DNA from: Pseudochelatococcus sp050946405
GTDB taxonomy: Bacteria > Pseudomonadota > Alphaproteobacteria > Rhizobiales > Beijerinckiaceae
Direction of reading: 5' to 3'
Assembly: GCF_050946405.1 (NCBI RefSeq)
Contig: NZ_JBMNUS010000002.1
Location: 434,001 to 498,000, forward strand
Length of the DNA: 64,000 bases
The notes under the pieces were generated by a model. That model was given only the letters and a program-made list of their open reading frames with translations. It searched no databases and was not told the DNA's origin. A program made the position numbers and the translations under genes. Of the stretch, positions 1 through 8,018 are shown piece by piece. Position 1 is the first letter of the stretch, and each line of letters begins with the position of its first letter.

Positions 1-1
1 G

Positions 2-49
2 ATCCTCAACTACGATCCGGCGGCTTACCGGTCGGTGGCGGCTGAATAA
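2..49 (+). CDS. 3' end of an unidentified gene
   Basis: Only the last 15 codons and a TAA stop (47-49) lie in the window. The reading frame starting at base 2 gives a plausible C-terminus ending in Ala-Ala-Glu. It is too short to assign a family. The stop lies 64 bases before the parD start, with the parDE operator between, so it is probably a separate transcription unit. Confidence 0.4.
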   Translation: MLNYDPAAYRSVAAE

Positions 50-70
50 AGGGATGCGTCACGACTCGAG

Positions 71-89
71 GGTATGATATATTCATACC
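71..89. promoter_or_regulatory. palindromic operator/promoter of parDE
   Basis: Arms GGTATGA (71-77) and TCATACC (83-89) form a perfect inverted repeat around TATAT. A -10-like TATGAT (73-78) lies inside it, 36 bases before the parD start. Ribbon-helix-helix antitoxins of the ParD family typically bind such palindromes and repress their own promoter, so this is the expected autoregulation site. The sequence is seen; its function is inferred. Confidence 0.6.
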
Positions 90-113
90 GACAAAGGTAG
101 GGAGATTACATCT

Positions 114-395
114 ATGGCTGCGACTGAAAAACGAACCTTTAGCCTGCCGAGCGAGCATGCCGCGTTCATCGACAGGCTGGTGAATTCTGGCGCTTACGCT
201 TCCGGCAGCGAAGTCGTCAGGGCGGGTCTGCGCGCGCTTCAGAAGCATGACGCCGTCATCGAGCGTTGGCTGCGCGAGGAGGTTGCACCGACCTATGACG
301 AGATGAAAGCGCATCCCGAACGGATGATCCCCGCCGATCAGGTCATCACGGAGCTTCGCGCATACCATGCCGCCAAACGCGGGGAAAACGTGTGA
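114..395 (+). CDS. parD: ParD-family antitoxin (ribbon-helix-helix)
   Basis: This 93-residue protein is the antitoxin of a type II toxin-antitoxin pair. Residues 6-42 form a ribbon-helix-helix DNA-binding region, with the ParD-like stretch SGAYASGSEVVRAGLRAL at 25-42. The acidic, helical C-terminal half would wrap around the toxin. AGGGAG (99-104) gives a good ribosome-binding site 9 bases before the ATG. The stop overlaps the toxin start by four bases (GTGA), so the two are translationally coupled. Autorepression through the palindrome at 71-89 is expected. It is complete and looks functional. Assignment to ParD rather than another RHH antitoxin rests on size, the motif and the ParE partner. 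Confidence 0.9.
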   Translation: MAATEKRTFSLPSEHAAFIDRLVNSGAYASGSEVVRAGLRALQKHDAVIERWLREEVAPTYDEMKAHPERMIPADQVITELRAYHAAKRGENV

Positions 396-691
396 AATCT
401 CGTCCTGTCGCATTTTCTCCGGCTGCGCGGGAAGATTTACGCCGTGTCTACGACCATATTGCGGCAGCGGGCAGTCCGGTCAACGCATCACGATATGTCG
501 AACGCATCTGGGGCTTTTGCCTCGGACTCGAAATCGCCTCCGAACGCGGCCATCGGCGGGATGATGTCAGCCCCGGCCTGCGTGTTGTCGGCTTTGAGAA
601 GCGCATAACGATCGCTTTTTCCGTCGAGGAAGACAGCGTGCATATCCTCCGCATCTTCTATGGCGGAGTCGATTGGGAAAGTATCCTATGA
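392..691 (+). CDS. parE: ParE-family toxin of a type II TA system
   Basis: The 99-residue product has the RelE/ParE fold pattern. An N-terminal FSPAAREDLRRVYDHIA helix region (8-24) is followed by alternating strands, and the C-terminal strand HILRIFYGG (84-92) is typical of ParE. Family members poison DNA gyrase and are held inactive by ParD. It starts with GTG, overlapping the parD stop by four bases, which is a standard antitoxin-toxin arrangement. All expected blocks are present, with no frameshift. The actual target (gyrase or otherwise) cannot be read from the sequence. The next gene, dsbB, is convergent. Confidence 0.9.
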   Translation: MKSRPVAFSPAAREDLRRVYDHIAAAGSPVNASRYVERIWGFCLGLEIASERGHRRDDVSPGLRVVGFEKRITIAFSVEEDSVHILRIFYGGVDWESIL

Positions 692-837
692 CGGAAAAGC
701 GCATCGGCATGCCCACCTTGCGCTTACAAGGCCGATTCCGATAAGCGGGATTATGGAACCAAAACTCCATGAAATCGAAACGCCGCGGAACCCCGGCGCA
801 CGGTTTCCGTGCGATCCCGCGCGGTCCTTCCGTCAGG

Positions 838-1347
838 TCAGACCCTGCGCAGCGCGCCCCAGGCGGCTGTGAGTGCGAGGCCGAGAGACAGCGGCACGTT
901 CCAGCCCGCGAGCGACAGGCCGACGAAGCGCCAGGCCGCTTCGTCGCAGCGCACGACCTGAACCGTTTGCAAGCGTTGCAGAAAGGCGTCGGCATCGGCG
1001 GCGACGCTGAAAGCGCCGCTGCAACTGTCCGGTCCCGCCCAGAATTTCCACTCGATGCCGGCGTGATACGCCGCGACGCCGGCGCCGGCGATGAACGCCA
1101 GCGCCAGCGCGCCGAGCAGAACGCGCGCCGTCCCCGTGCGCCCGCCGCCTGAGCGTGACAGAGCGGCCGCGGCGAGCGCGACAGGAATGGCCGCGTAGAA
1201 CGGCCAGCGCTGGATCAGGCACAGCGGGCACGGCGGCAGGCGCAGCACGTATTCGAAAAAGAACGCGCCCGCGAGGGCGAGAACCGAAACGGCCAGGACG
1301 GCGACGGAAGCGCGAAACGCGAATGCGCTTCCAGGCTGCGACGGCAT
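838..1347 (-). CDS. dsbB: disulfide bond formation protein DsbB
   Basis: This inner-membrane protein of about 169 residues should reoxidise periplasmic DsbA and pass the electrons to quinone. Four hydrophobic segments are visible. The first catalytic pair is the CPLC motif (Cys40, Cys43) after the first membrane segment; the second pair is Cys109 and Cys134 in the second periplasmic loop. That four-cysteine arrangement defines the DsbB family. I prefer the ATG at 1347 because an AAGGA box lies about 8 bases upstream; the in-frame ATG at 1356 would add three residues and has no spaced Shine-Dalgarno. No dsbA is seen in the window. Its 3' end faces parE. Confidence 0.92.
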   Translation of the reverse strand: MPSQPGSAFAFRASVAVLAVSVLALAGAFFFEYVLRLPPCPLCLIQRWPFYAAIPVALAAAALSRSGGGRTGTARVLLGALALAFIAGAGVAAYHAGIEWKFWAGPDSCSGAFSVAADADAFLQRLQTVQVVRCDEAAWRFVGLSLAGWNVPLSLGLALTAAWGALRRV

Positions 1348-1407
1348 GAGCGTCATCCTTGGAAATGGCGCCGGCGCCAGGCGCCGGACGCACGCGACGG
1401 AAATCCG

Positions 1408-1989
1408 TCAGAACACATACTTCACGGCGACGAAGCCGGCGACGACGAAGAAGGCCAGCACGCCCAGCACGACCCCGAAATGCTCCTCGACGAACTGGCG
1501 GATGGGGTTGCCGAAGCGGTGGAGAAGGCCGGCCAGAATATAGAAGCGGGCGCCGCGCGTGATAAGCGACAATATCGTGAACCACATCAGATCGTAGCCG
1601 GCGAAGCCGGATGTGATCGTGACCAGCTTGTAGGGAATCGGCGTCACGCCCTTGATGAGAATGATCCATTCGCCATACTGGGCATAGGCCTGCCGGAACG
1701 CCTCGACGCTGTCGCCGTAGCCATAGGCGGAAATCAGCCACTGGCCGATCGAATCGTAGAGCAGGTAGCCGATGGCATAGCCCAGCAATCCGCCGACCAC
1801 CGAGGAGACGGTGCAGACGCCGGCGTAAAGCAGCGCCCGGTCGGGGCGCGCCAGCGCCATCGGCAGCAACAGCACGTCCGGCGGCACCGGAAAGAAGGAA
1901 CTCTCCGCAAACGAAACGGCCGCCAGCGCCCAGATGGCATGCGGACTGCGGGAAAGATTGATGACCCAGTCGTAAAGGCGGCGAAACAT
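1408..1989 (-). CDS. DedA/YqaA-family membrane protein
   Basis: This is a 193-residue polytopic membrane protein of the SNARE-associated/VTT (DedA) superfamily, closest to the YqaA group. The N-terminal block with FAESSFFPVPPDVLLLP (28-44) and the later GVTPIPYK segment (around 114-121) match the re-entrant-loop signatures of this family. Members act as lipid scramblases or undecaprenyl-phosphate flippases in some bacteria, or affect membrane potential; the substrate here is unknown. It lies 51 bases upstream of dsbB in the same direction, so the two may be co-transcribed. Confidence 0.85.
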   Translation of the reverse strand: MFRRLYDWVINLSRSPHAIWALAAVSFAESSFFPVPPDVLLLPMALARPDRALLYAGVCTVSSVVGGLLGYAIGYLLYDSIGQWLISAYGYGDSVEAFRQAYAQYGEWIILIKGVTPIPYKLVTITSGFAGYDLMWFTILSLITRGARFYILAGLLHRFGNPIRQFVEEHFGVVLGVLAFFVVAGFVAVKYVF

Positions 1990-2333
1990 GGCGTCCCACT
2001 TCAGGTAAAGGCAGATCGGCGCGTGTGCGCCCTGCTATTTGCACTTTTCGCCGGATGCGGAAAGACCGGAATCGCCGGAAGATGCGGTTTCCGGGAGCGC
2101 CTGCTTTGCCTGCGTCGGGCATGCGGCGCACCGTAGCGTGGAATGGTGGACGGATTGTTTCAGACGCCGGAACGGGGGAATTTTTTCGGCGCGGAATCCG
2201 TGCGTCCGCCATGGAGCACGGCGTATCGTCATATCGCCCGGAGACCGGGACCGACGGCATGAGTTGCGATTCTTCTTCTAACCGCTGAAACTTTGTATTA
2301 TCGCCAGCAACGGATCAGACGGGAGAAGCGCAC
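1990..2333. other. 344-bp intergenic region
   Basis: This is the divergent spacer between the dedA-like gene (leftward) and the TetR gene (rightward). Short open frames exist on both strands but none has a ribosome-binding site or a recognisable motif. Near the right end TTCTTC (2273-2278), 17 bases, then TATTAT (2296-2301) could be a weak sigma-70-type promoter for the regulator. I see no further structure. Confidence 0.4.
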
Positions 2334-3011
2334 ATGGCAAGCGGCGAAGCGGACAGAACTGTTGCCCCGGCGGTTCCCGACGAGCGCCTGCCAGAACAGT
2401 TGCCGGGACATCTGCCAGGCGGCGCGCGCCGCGCCGCCCTGTCCGGCGGCACGCAGGGAGACCGCTATCAGGACATCATTCAGGCCGCCGCGGTGCTCTT
2501 CGCCGAGCGGGGATATCTCGCCACGTCGATGCGCGACATCGCCGAGCGCGTCGGCCTGCTGGGCGGCTCCCTCTACCATCATATCCGCTCCAAGGAGGAA
2601 CTGTTCGTCGCGGTGCACGACCACGCCCTGCAATATGCCTCCGAGCAGATCGAAGCGGCGATCGCGCCCGAGACGGAGCCGTGGGAGCGGCTCAAAGCCG
2701 CATGCGTGCGCCATCTGGAACTGCAACTCGATCCCGAGGTCGACACCGTTCCCTTCGTGTCGGACTTCCGCAACATTCCGGCAGAGCTTCACGAACGGCT
2801 GATCGCCCGGCGCGACGTTTTCGAGCGCACCTATGTCGAGCTTGTCGATGCGCTCCCCCTGCCCGCCCACATCGATCGCGGCATCTACCGGCTGCTGCTG
2901 CTCAGCCTCATCAATTCCGTCAGGACATGGTATCGCCCCGGACGCAAGACCATCGCCGAGATCGGCCAGCAGATCCTGCACGTTTTCCGGCACCAGACCG
3001 AAAACGCCTGA
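2334..3011 (+). CDS. TetR-family transcriptional regulator
   Basis: This 225-residue one-component regulator has a TetR-type helix-turn-helix at about residues 45-91, ending in SLYHHIRSKEEL, the family's recognition-helix signature. The C-terminal 130 residues form the ligand/dimer domain (TetR_C type). The first 40 residues are Pro/Gly/Ala-rich and look like a disordered extension. GGGAG at 2321-2325 is well spaced from the ATG. It lies just upstream of ETF-quinone oxidoreductase and acyl-CoA dehydrogenase in the same orientation. Several TetR proteins in such settings sense acyl-CoAs and repress fatty-acid oxidation, so that role is inferred here. Its ligand and operator are not identifiable. 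Confidence 0.9.
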   Translation: MASGEADRTVAPAVPDERLPEQLPGHLPGGARRAALSGGTQGDRYQDIIQAAAVLFAERGYLATSMRDIAERVGLLGGSLYHHIRSKEELFVAVHDHALQYASEQIEAAIAPETEPWERLKAACVRHLELQLDPEVDTVPFVSDFRNIPAELHERLIARRDVFERTYVELVDALPLPAHIDRGIYRLLLLSLINSVRTWYRPGRKTIAEIGQQILHVFRHQTENA

Positions 3012-3222
3012 GAGCCCGTGCGGCGTCCCGTCACGGGCGGACAAATTCCGCATTGATCCCAGATTGGAATTCGTTCAATTTTCTTTCCGAAGCGGGCTTC
3101 GGGGCTTGACCCTGTCGGGCGCTTCTGGTTTGACATGACAGGCCAAACGCTTGTTTGGGCGGGTTTCGGCTGCCGCGGGCGGGGGGCCTGCGGCGTGTCT
3201 GGCGGGCCGGGAGGGAAACAAC

Positions 3223-4923
3223 ATGACGGAAGCGGACCAGAACCCCGAGGCGCAAAGCCGGGAGTCCATGGATTACGACGTCGTGATCGTGGGCGCGGGT
3301 CCGTCGGGCCTTGCGGCAGCGATCCACATCAAGCAGCTTGCCGCCGAGAGCGGCGCGGACGTTTCCGTCGTCGTGGTCGAGAAAGGCTCCGAGGTCGGGG
3401 CGCATATCCTGTCCGGCGCGGTGATCGATCCGAGCGGGCTCGACGCGCTGCTGCCGGACTGGCGGGAAGCCGACGACCGGCCGCTGACCACGCAGGTCGT
3501 CGACGATCATTTCTATCTGCTGGGCCCGTCCGGCGGCGTCCGCCTGCCGAACTTCCTGATGCCGCCGCTGATGTCCAACCACGGCAATTTCATCGGCTCC
3601 CTCGGCAACGTCGCGCGCTTTCTCGCCGCGCGGGCCGAAGAGCTGGGAGTGGAGATCTATCCCGGCTTCGCCGCAACAGAGGTGCTTTACGGCGACGACG
3701 GCGCGGTCGCGGGCATCGCCACGGGCGACATGGGCATCGACCGCGAAGGGCATCCGCGCGCCGATTTCACCCGCGGCATGGAGCTGCGCGGCCGCTACAC
3801 GCTGTTCGCGGAGGGCGCGCGCGGCAGCCTGACGAAGCAGCTCATCGCGCGCTTCAAGCTCGACAAGGACCGTTCGCCGCAGAAATTCGGCATCGGGCTG
3901 AAGGAGCTCTGGCAGGTCGATCCGTCACGCTTCCGGCCCGGCCTCGTGCAGCACAGCTTCGGCTGGCCGCTGGACAGCGGCACCGGCGGCGGCTCGTTCC
4001 TCTATCATTTCGAGGACAATCTTGTCGCCGTGGGCTTCGTCGTCCATCTCGATTACAAAAATCCCACTTTGTCGCCGTTCGACGAGTTCCAGCGCTTCAA
4101 GACCCATCCGCTGATCCGCGACACGTTCGAGGGCGGCAAGCGCCTGTCCTACGGCGCGCGCGCGATCACGGAAGGCGGCTGGCAGTCGGTGCCTTCCCTC
4201 GCCTTCCCCGGCGGTGCGCTGATCGGCTGCGCGGCCGGTTTCGTCAACGTGCCGCGCATCAAGGGCAGCCATAACGCCATCGCCTCCGGCATGCTGGCGG
4301 CGCGTTCCGCGGTGGAGGCGATCGTCGCCGGGCGTGGGCACGACACGTTGCAGGATTACGAAAGCGGCTGGCGCGCGTCGAGCATCGGCCGCGATCTCAA
4401 TCTGGTCCGCAACGTCAAGCCGCTCTGGTCGCGCTTCGGCACCTTCATCGGCGTGGCGCTCGGCGGCTTCGACATGTGGTGCACCACGCTCACCGGCGGG
4501 CGCTCGCTGTTCGGCACCCTGCGCCACCGCAAGCGGGATTGCGACTCGCTGCTGAAGATCGATCAGGTGAAGCCCCTCGCCTATCCGCGCCCCGATGGCG
4601 TGCTGACCTTCGACAAGCTGTCCTCCGTGTTCCTCTCGAACACCGCGCACGGCGAGGATCAGCCGCCGCACCTCAAGCTCACCGATCCGTCGATTCCGGT
4701 GCAGCGCAACCTGCCGCTTTATGGCGAGCCCGCGCGCCTCTATTGCCCCGCCGGCGTTTATGAGGTCGTCTACGGCAACGAGGAAGCACGCACCGATCCG
4801 CGTTTCGTGATCAACGCGCAGAACTGCGTGCACTGCAAGACCTGCGACATCAAGGACCCGTCGCAGAACATCACCTGGGTGCCGCCGGAAGGCGGCGGCG
4901 GCCCGAACTATCCGAACATGTAA
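3223..4923 (+). CDS. electron transfer flavoprotein-ubiquinone oxidoreductase
   Basis: This 566-residue membrane-bound iron-sulfur flavoenzyme moves electrons from ETF, reduced by acyl-CoA dehydrogenases, to ubiquinone. The N-terminus has the FAD-binding GAGPSG motif (24-29). Four C-terminal cysteines, Cys508 and Cys535, Cys538, Cys541 in NCVHCKTCDIKDP, ligate the 4Fe-4S cluster as in mitochondrial ETF-QO. Length matches the family. The frame is open upstream to 3151, but the strong GGGAGG about 7 bases before the ATG at 3223 decides the start. It is followed 208 bases later by an acyl-CoA dehydrogenase, a likely electron donor by way of ETF. etfAB are not in the window. Confidence 0.95.
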   Translation: MTEADQNPEAQSRESMDYDVVIVGAGPSGLAAAIHIKQLAAESGADVSVVVVEKGSEVGAHILSGAVIDPSGLDALLPDWREADDRPLTTQVVDDHFYLLGPSGGVRLPNFLMPPLMSNHGNFIGSLGNVARFLAARAEELGVEIYPGFAATEVLYGDDGAVAGIATGDMGIDREGHPRADFTRGMELRGRYTLFAEGARGSLTKQLIARFKLDKDRSPQKFGIGLKELWQVDPSRFRPGLVQHSFGWPLDSGTGGGSFLYHFEDNLVAVGFVVHLDYKNPTLSPFDEFQRFKTHPLIRDTFEGGKRLSYGARAITEGGWQSVPSLAFPGGALIGCAAGFVNVPRIKGSHNAIASGMLAARSAVEAIVAGRGHDTLQDYESGWRASSIGRDLNLVRNVKPLWSRFGTFIGVALGGFDMWCTTLTGGRSLFGTLRHRKRDCDSLLKIDQVKPLAYPRPDGVLTFDKLSSVFLSNTAHGEDQPPHLKLTDPSIPVQRNLPLYGEPARLYCPAGVYEVVYGNEEARTDPRFVINAQNCVHCKTCDIKDPSQNITWVPPEGGGGPNYPNM

Positions 4924-4998
4924 TCCGGCGTATTCGGGATGACATTTGACGTCCGACAATTCTGAATGAAACTATTCATCTTATAAAGTGCAGTCATT

Positions 4999-5028
4999 TT
5001 TCTCCCATCGGGAGAAAGTGCGCACTTT
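4999..5028 (+). terminator. hairpin and palindrome downstream of ETF-QO
   Basis: TTTCTCCC (4999-5006) pairs with GGGAGAAA (5010-5017) across an ATC loop. It overlaps the perfect 14-base palindrome AAAGTGCGCACTTT (5015-5028), which runs into more T residues. This could end ETF-QO transcription or be a protein-binding site in front of the acyl-CoA dehydrogenase. Structure is seen; function is inferred. Confidence 0.4.
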
Positions 5029-5079
5029 TTCAGATGCATCAACCTGCGTCGATTGCTATGACGCAAGTCGCATATGCTT

Positions 5080-5108
5080 CCGCTCCGTATCAGGAGCGGA
5101 TCGTTTTT
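5080..5108 (+). terminator. terminator-like hairpin in the leader of the acyl-CoA dehydrogenase gene
   Basis: CCGCTCC (5080-5086) and GGAGCGG (5093-5099) form a 7-bp stem with a GTATCA loop, followed by ATCGTTTTT. The shape is that of an intrinsic terminator, yet it ends only 23 bases before the start codon at 5132. Either it ends read-through from upstream with the next promoter very close by, or it is an attenuator. Confidence 0.45.
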
Positions 5109-5131
5109 CCGCGAAACCCGGAGCGCCAGCC

Positions 5132-6895
5132 ATGTCCGACTATACGCCCCCCATCGACGACATTTCTTTTCTTCTGTCCGAGGTTTTCGATATCGATGCT
5201 CTCGGGGCATCGCTACCGGGCTTTTCGGAGGTCAACGCCGCGTTCGCGACCAGCGTTCTGGAGGAGGCCGGCCGCTTCTTCGCCGAAACCATCCAGCCGC
5301 TGAACCTTCCGGGCGATGAGGAAGGCAGCCGTCTCGTCGACGGCGAGGTCCACACGCCCAAGGGCTTTGCCGAGGCCTATCGGGCTTTCGCGGAGGCGGG
5401 CTGGTCCGGGCTGTCGGGCGATCCGGCCTATGGCGGCCAGGGCCTGCCGCGCGCGTTGCAGATTCTGGCCGATGAGATGCTGTCGGCGTCCAACCTGTCG
5501 TTCGGCCTGTTTCCCGGCCTGACGCGCGGCGCCACGGAGGCGATCGGCCATCACGCGAGCGACGAACTCAAGGCCGCCTATCTGCCGAAGATGATCAGCG
5601 GCGAGTGGACCGGCGCCATGGCGCTGACGGAAGCGGGCGCGGGCACCGACCTCGGCCTGCTCAAGACGCAGGCCGAGCCGCAGGCGGACGGCTCCTACAA
5701 GATCACCGGCAGCAAGATCTTCATTTCCTCCGGCGATCACGACTTCGGCGGCAACATCATCCATCTGGTGCTGGCGCGCCTTCCCGATGCGCCGAAGGGC
5801 GTGAAGGGCATCAGCCTGTTCCTCGCGCCGAAGTTCCTCGTCAATGCGGACGGCTCGCTCGGCGCGCGCAACAGCTTCTCGGTCGGCTCGCTCGAAAAGA
5901 AGATGGGCATTCACGCCCAGCCGACCTGCGTGATGAACTATGACGGCGCGACCGGCTGGCTCGTGGGGCAGCCGAACAAGGGCCTCTCCGCCATGTTCAC
6001 GATGATGAACGCCGAACGCCTTTTCGTCGGCATCCAGGGTCTCGGCATCGCCGACGCCGCCTATCAGAAGGCCGCGCGTTACGCCAGGGAGCGCCTGCAG
6101 GGCCGTTCCGCCGACGGCTCGCAGCCGTTGGTGCCGATCATCGCCCATGCGGACGTGCGCAAGATGCTGCTCACCGTCCGTTCCTTCGTGGAAGCGGCGC
6201 GCGGCCTCGCGGTCTGGACGGCGCTGGAAATGGACAAGGCGGTGCAGCTCGAGGATCCGCAGGCGCGCGCCGTCGCGGACGGCAACGTGGCGCTGCTCAC
6301 GCCGGTGATCAAGGCGGCGTTCACGGATTTCGGCTTCGAGGGCGCGGTGCTGGCGCAGCAGGTGTTCGGCGGCCACGGCTACATCCGCGAATGGGGCCTG
6401 GAGCAGTTCGTGCGCGATGCGCGCATCGCGCAGATCTACGAGGGCACCAACGGCGTGCAGGCGCACGATCTCGCGGGCCGCAAGCTGTCCATCGACGGCG
6501 GGGCGCTGCCGCAGCACTTCTTCGGCCTCGTCGCGGCCGATCTCGATGCGGCGCCGGCCGATATCGCGGATATCGCAGCGCCGGTGCGCGAGGCGTTCGA
6601 CACGCTGAAGCGCGCGACGGAGCGGCTGCGGGCCGAGGCGGCGAAAGATCCCGAGGAGACGGGCGCGGCGGCGACCGATTACCTGCGCCTGTTCGCTCTC
6701 GTCTCGCTGGGCTGGATGTGGGTGCGCATCGCCGGGGCGGCCGCGGGCAAGACGGGCGAATCCGAACGGCACAGGCACAGGCTGGCCGTGGCGCGGTTCT
6801 TCGTGGCGCGCGTTCTACCGCAGGTGTACGGCCTCGATCGCGCCTTGCAGGCCGGCGCCGCGCCGATCACGGCGCTGGAGCAGGACGCTTTCTAG
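5132..6895 (+). CDS. acyl-CoA dehydrogenase, long DmdC-like type
   Basis: The 587-residue flavoprotein has the acyl-CoA dehydrogenase N-terminal, middle and C-terminal domains plus an extra C-terminal domain of about 120 residues, as in the DmdC/FadE-like group. The middle domain has MALTEAGAGTDLG and the C-terminal part has VFGGHGYIREWGLEQFVRDA followed by IYEGTNGVQA, the family signatures; the catalytic Glu lies in the YEGTNG block. Electrons should go to ETF and then to the ETF-QO encoded upstream. Relatives act on 3-methylmercaptopropionyl-CoA or on medium- and long-chain acyl-CoA, and the substrate cannot be told here. The frame is open from 4988; ATG 5132 with GGAG upstream fits the conserved N-terminus. 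The stop lies inside the edge of a dispersed repeat. Confidence 0.93.
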   Translation: MSDYTPPIDDISFLLSEVFDIDALGASLPGFSEVNAAFATSVLEEAGRFFAETIQPLNLPGDEEGSRLVDGEVHTPKGFAEAYRAFAEAGWSGLSGDPAYGGQGLPRALQILADEMLSASNLSFGLFPGLTRGATEAIGHHASDELKAAYLPKMISGEWTGAMALTEAGAGTDLGLLKTQAEPQADGSYKITGSKIFISSGDHDFGGNIIHLVLARLPDAPKGVKGISLFLAPKFLVNADGSLGARNSFSVGSLEKKMGIHAQPTCVMNYDGATGWLVGQPNKGLSAMFTMMNAERLFVGIQGLGIADAAYQKAARYARERLQGRSADGSQPLVPIIAHADVRKMLLTVRSFVEAARGLAVWTALEMDKAVQLEDPQARAVADGNVALLTPVIKAAFTDFGFEGAVLAQQVFGGHGYIREWGLEQFVRDARIAQIYEGTNGVQAHDLAGRKLSIDGGALPQHFFGLVAADLDAAPADIADIAAPVREAFDTLKRATERLRAEAAKDPEETGAAATDYLRLFALVSLGWMWVRIAGAAAGKTGESERHRHRLAVARFFVARVLPQVYGLDRALQAGAAPITALEQDAF

Positions 6896-6993
6896 AGCAG
6901 TTTGGGTTCAAGCCGATTGATCGATTTGAACGCAGGTTACGGTAAAATATGGAATTGAGAGCGGCGTGACGATTCTGCTTGAATGCACGCCGC
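6894..6993 (+). repeat. dispersed double-hairpin element, copy A
   Basis: First of three related intergenic elements (others at 14334-14438, inverted, and 52148-52250). It begins in the acyl-CoA dehydrogenase stop codon and ends after the second hairpin. Hairpin 1 pairs GTTCAA with TTGAAC; a conserved middle reads ACGGTAAAAT; hairpin 2 pairs GCGGCGT (6961-6967) with ACGCCGC (6987-6993). By eye it matches copy C at roughly 85% of positions. Confidence 0.75.
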
Positions 6994-7008
6994 CCTGCCC
7001 CCTCACCT

Positions 7009-7052
7009 GCCGCGGCATCGCCCGATCACGAATGATCGAACGATGCCGCGGC
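7009..7052. other. strong compound hairpin upstream of ydcF-like gene
   Basis: GCCGCGGCATCG (7009-7020) pairs perfectly with CGATGCCGCGGC (7041-7052). Inside, across a 2x2 internal loop, CGATCA (7023-7028) pairs with TGATCG (7033-7038) around a CGAA tetraloop. It ends 73 bases before the YdcF start. It could terminate the acyl-CoA dehydrogenase transcript or structure the next leader; no long T-run follows. Confidence 0.55.
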
Positions 7053-7125
7053 TGCTTGCTTTTGCATCCGGCTTGCCTGAAAGATGCACGCACTTTCAGG
7101 CTTATGCAGTAAAGGAGCCGGAGCA

Positions 7126-7920
7126 TTGTTTTTCGAAGCCTCCAAGATCCTGTGGTTCTTCCTGAGCCCGACGAACGTGCTTCTGCTCACGCTGATCATC
7201 GCGGGCCTGCTGCTGTTCACGCGCCTCTATCGCGTGGCGCGGATCGTGGTGCTCGCGGCCGCAATCGTGCTGCTCATGGTGGGCGTGACGCCCTTCTCGC
7301 GCTTCTTCGTGCAAACGCTTGAGAACATTCATCCCGATATCTCGCAGGATACCGGCCGCGTCGACGGTGTGATCGTGCTGGGCGGCGCGACGTCCTTCGC
7401 GCGCGGGCAGTTGCGGGTGGGTGAAGGCGGCTCGCGCCTCGTGGCGGCGCTGGAACTGGCGCGGGCCAATCCGCAAGCGCGCATCGTCTTCACGGGCGGC
7501 AGCGCGCGCGTGTTGATCGCGGAGGAGCGCACGGAGGCCGAAGGCGCGCGCATCTTCTTCGATCTGGCCGGTCTCGGGCCCGACCGCGTCATCTACGAGA
7601 ACCAGTCCCGCAACACGCTTGAGAACGCCTATTTCAGCAAGCGGCTCGTGGAGCCCAAGCCGGGCGAGCGGTGGCTTCTCGTCACTTCCGCGTTTCACAT
7701 GCCCCGCTCCGTGGCGACCTTTCGCCGCGCGGGGTTCGATGTCGTGCCCTACCCGGTCGATTTTCGCTCGGACGGGCGTTTCAGCGACGATTTTCGTCCG
7801 TTCTCGATTGCGCCGGACGGTTTGCGCCTGACGGACATGACCGTCAGGGAATGGATCGGCATGCTCGCCTATTGGCTGAAGGACCGCTTCGGCTCTCCGC
7901 CGCGGGAACCGGGCGCCTGA
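7126..7920 (+). CDS. YdcF/ElyC-family (DUF218) membrane protein
   Basis: This protein of about 264 residues has two N-terminal membrane segments followed by a DUF218 domain: a VIVLGG strand, a TGGSAR segment and an NTLENAYFS segment, then TSAFHMPRS. The family includes ElyC and SanA, linked to envelope integrity and polyprenyl-lipid metabolism at low temperature or under vancomycin; the biochemical activity is not settled. I place the start at TTG 7126 because AAAGGAG (7111-7117) sits 8 bases ahead. The ATG at 7084 in the same frame would add 14 residues with no ribosome-binding site. It is followed by a convergent unknown gene. Confidence 0.85.
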   Translation: MFFEASKILWFFLSPTNVLLLTLIIAGLLLFTRLYRVARIVVLAAAIVLLMVGVTPFSRFFVQTLENIHPDISQDTGRVDGVIVLGGATSFARGQLRVGEGGSRLVAALELARANPQARIVFTGGSARVLIAEERTEAEGARIFFDLAGLGPDRVIYENQSRNTLENAYFSKRLVEPKPGERWLLVTSAFHMPRSVATFRRAGFDVVPYPVDFRSDGRFSDDFRPFSIAPDGLRLTDMTVREWIGMLAYWLKDRFGSPPREPGA

Positions 7921-8018
7921 TCCGTTAAAGCCGTTCCGGTACGAACGAAAACCGCGAAAGCTCTCTTACAACCGAAGAAGCGGGAACCTGTCGGCTTTTC
8001 ACGAAACGACGGCAGGCG

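Noticed and set aside
2025..2288. 80-90-codon frames in the spacer before the TetR gene
   Set aside because: Two overlapping frames, neither with a convincing start or motif.
3151..3222. Longer N-terminus for ETF-QO
   Set aside because: The Gly/Ala-rich extension has no homology expectation, and GGGAGG is placed for the ATG at 3223.
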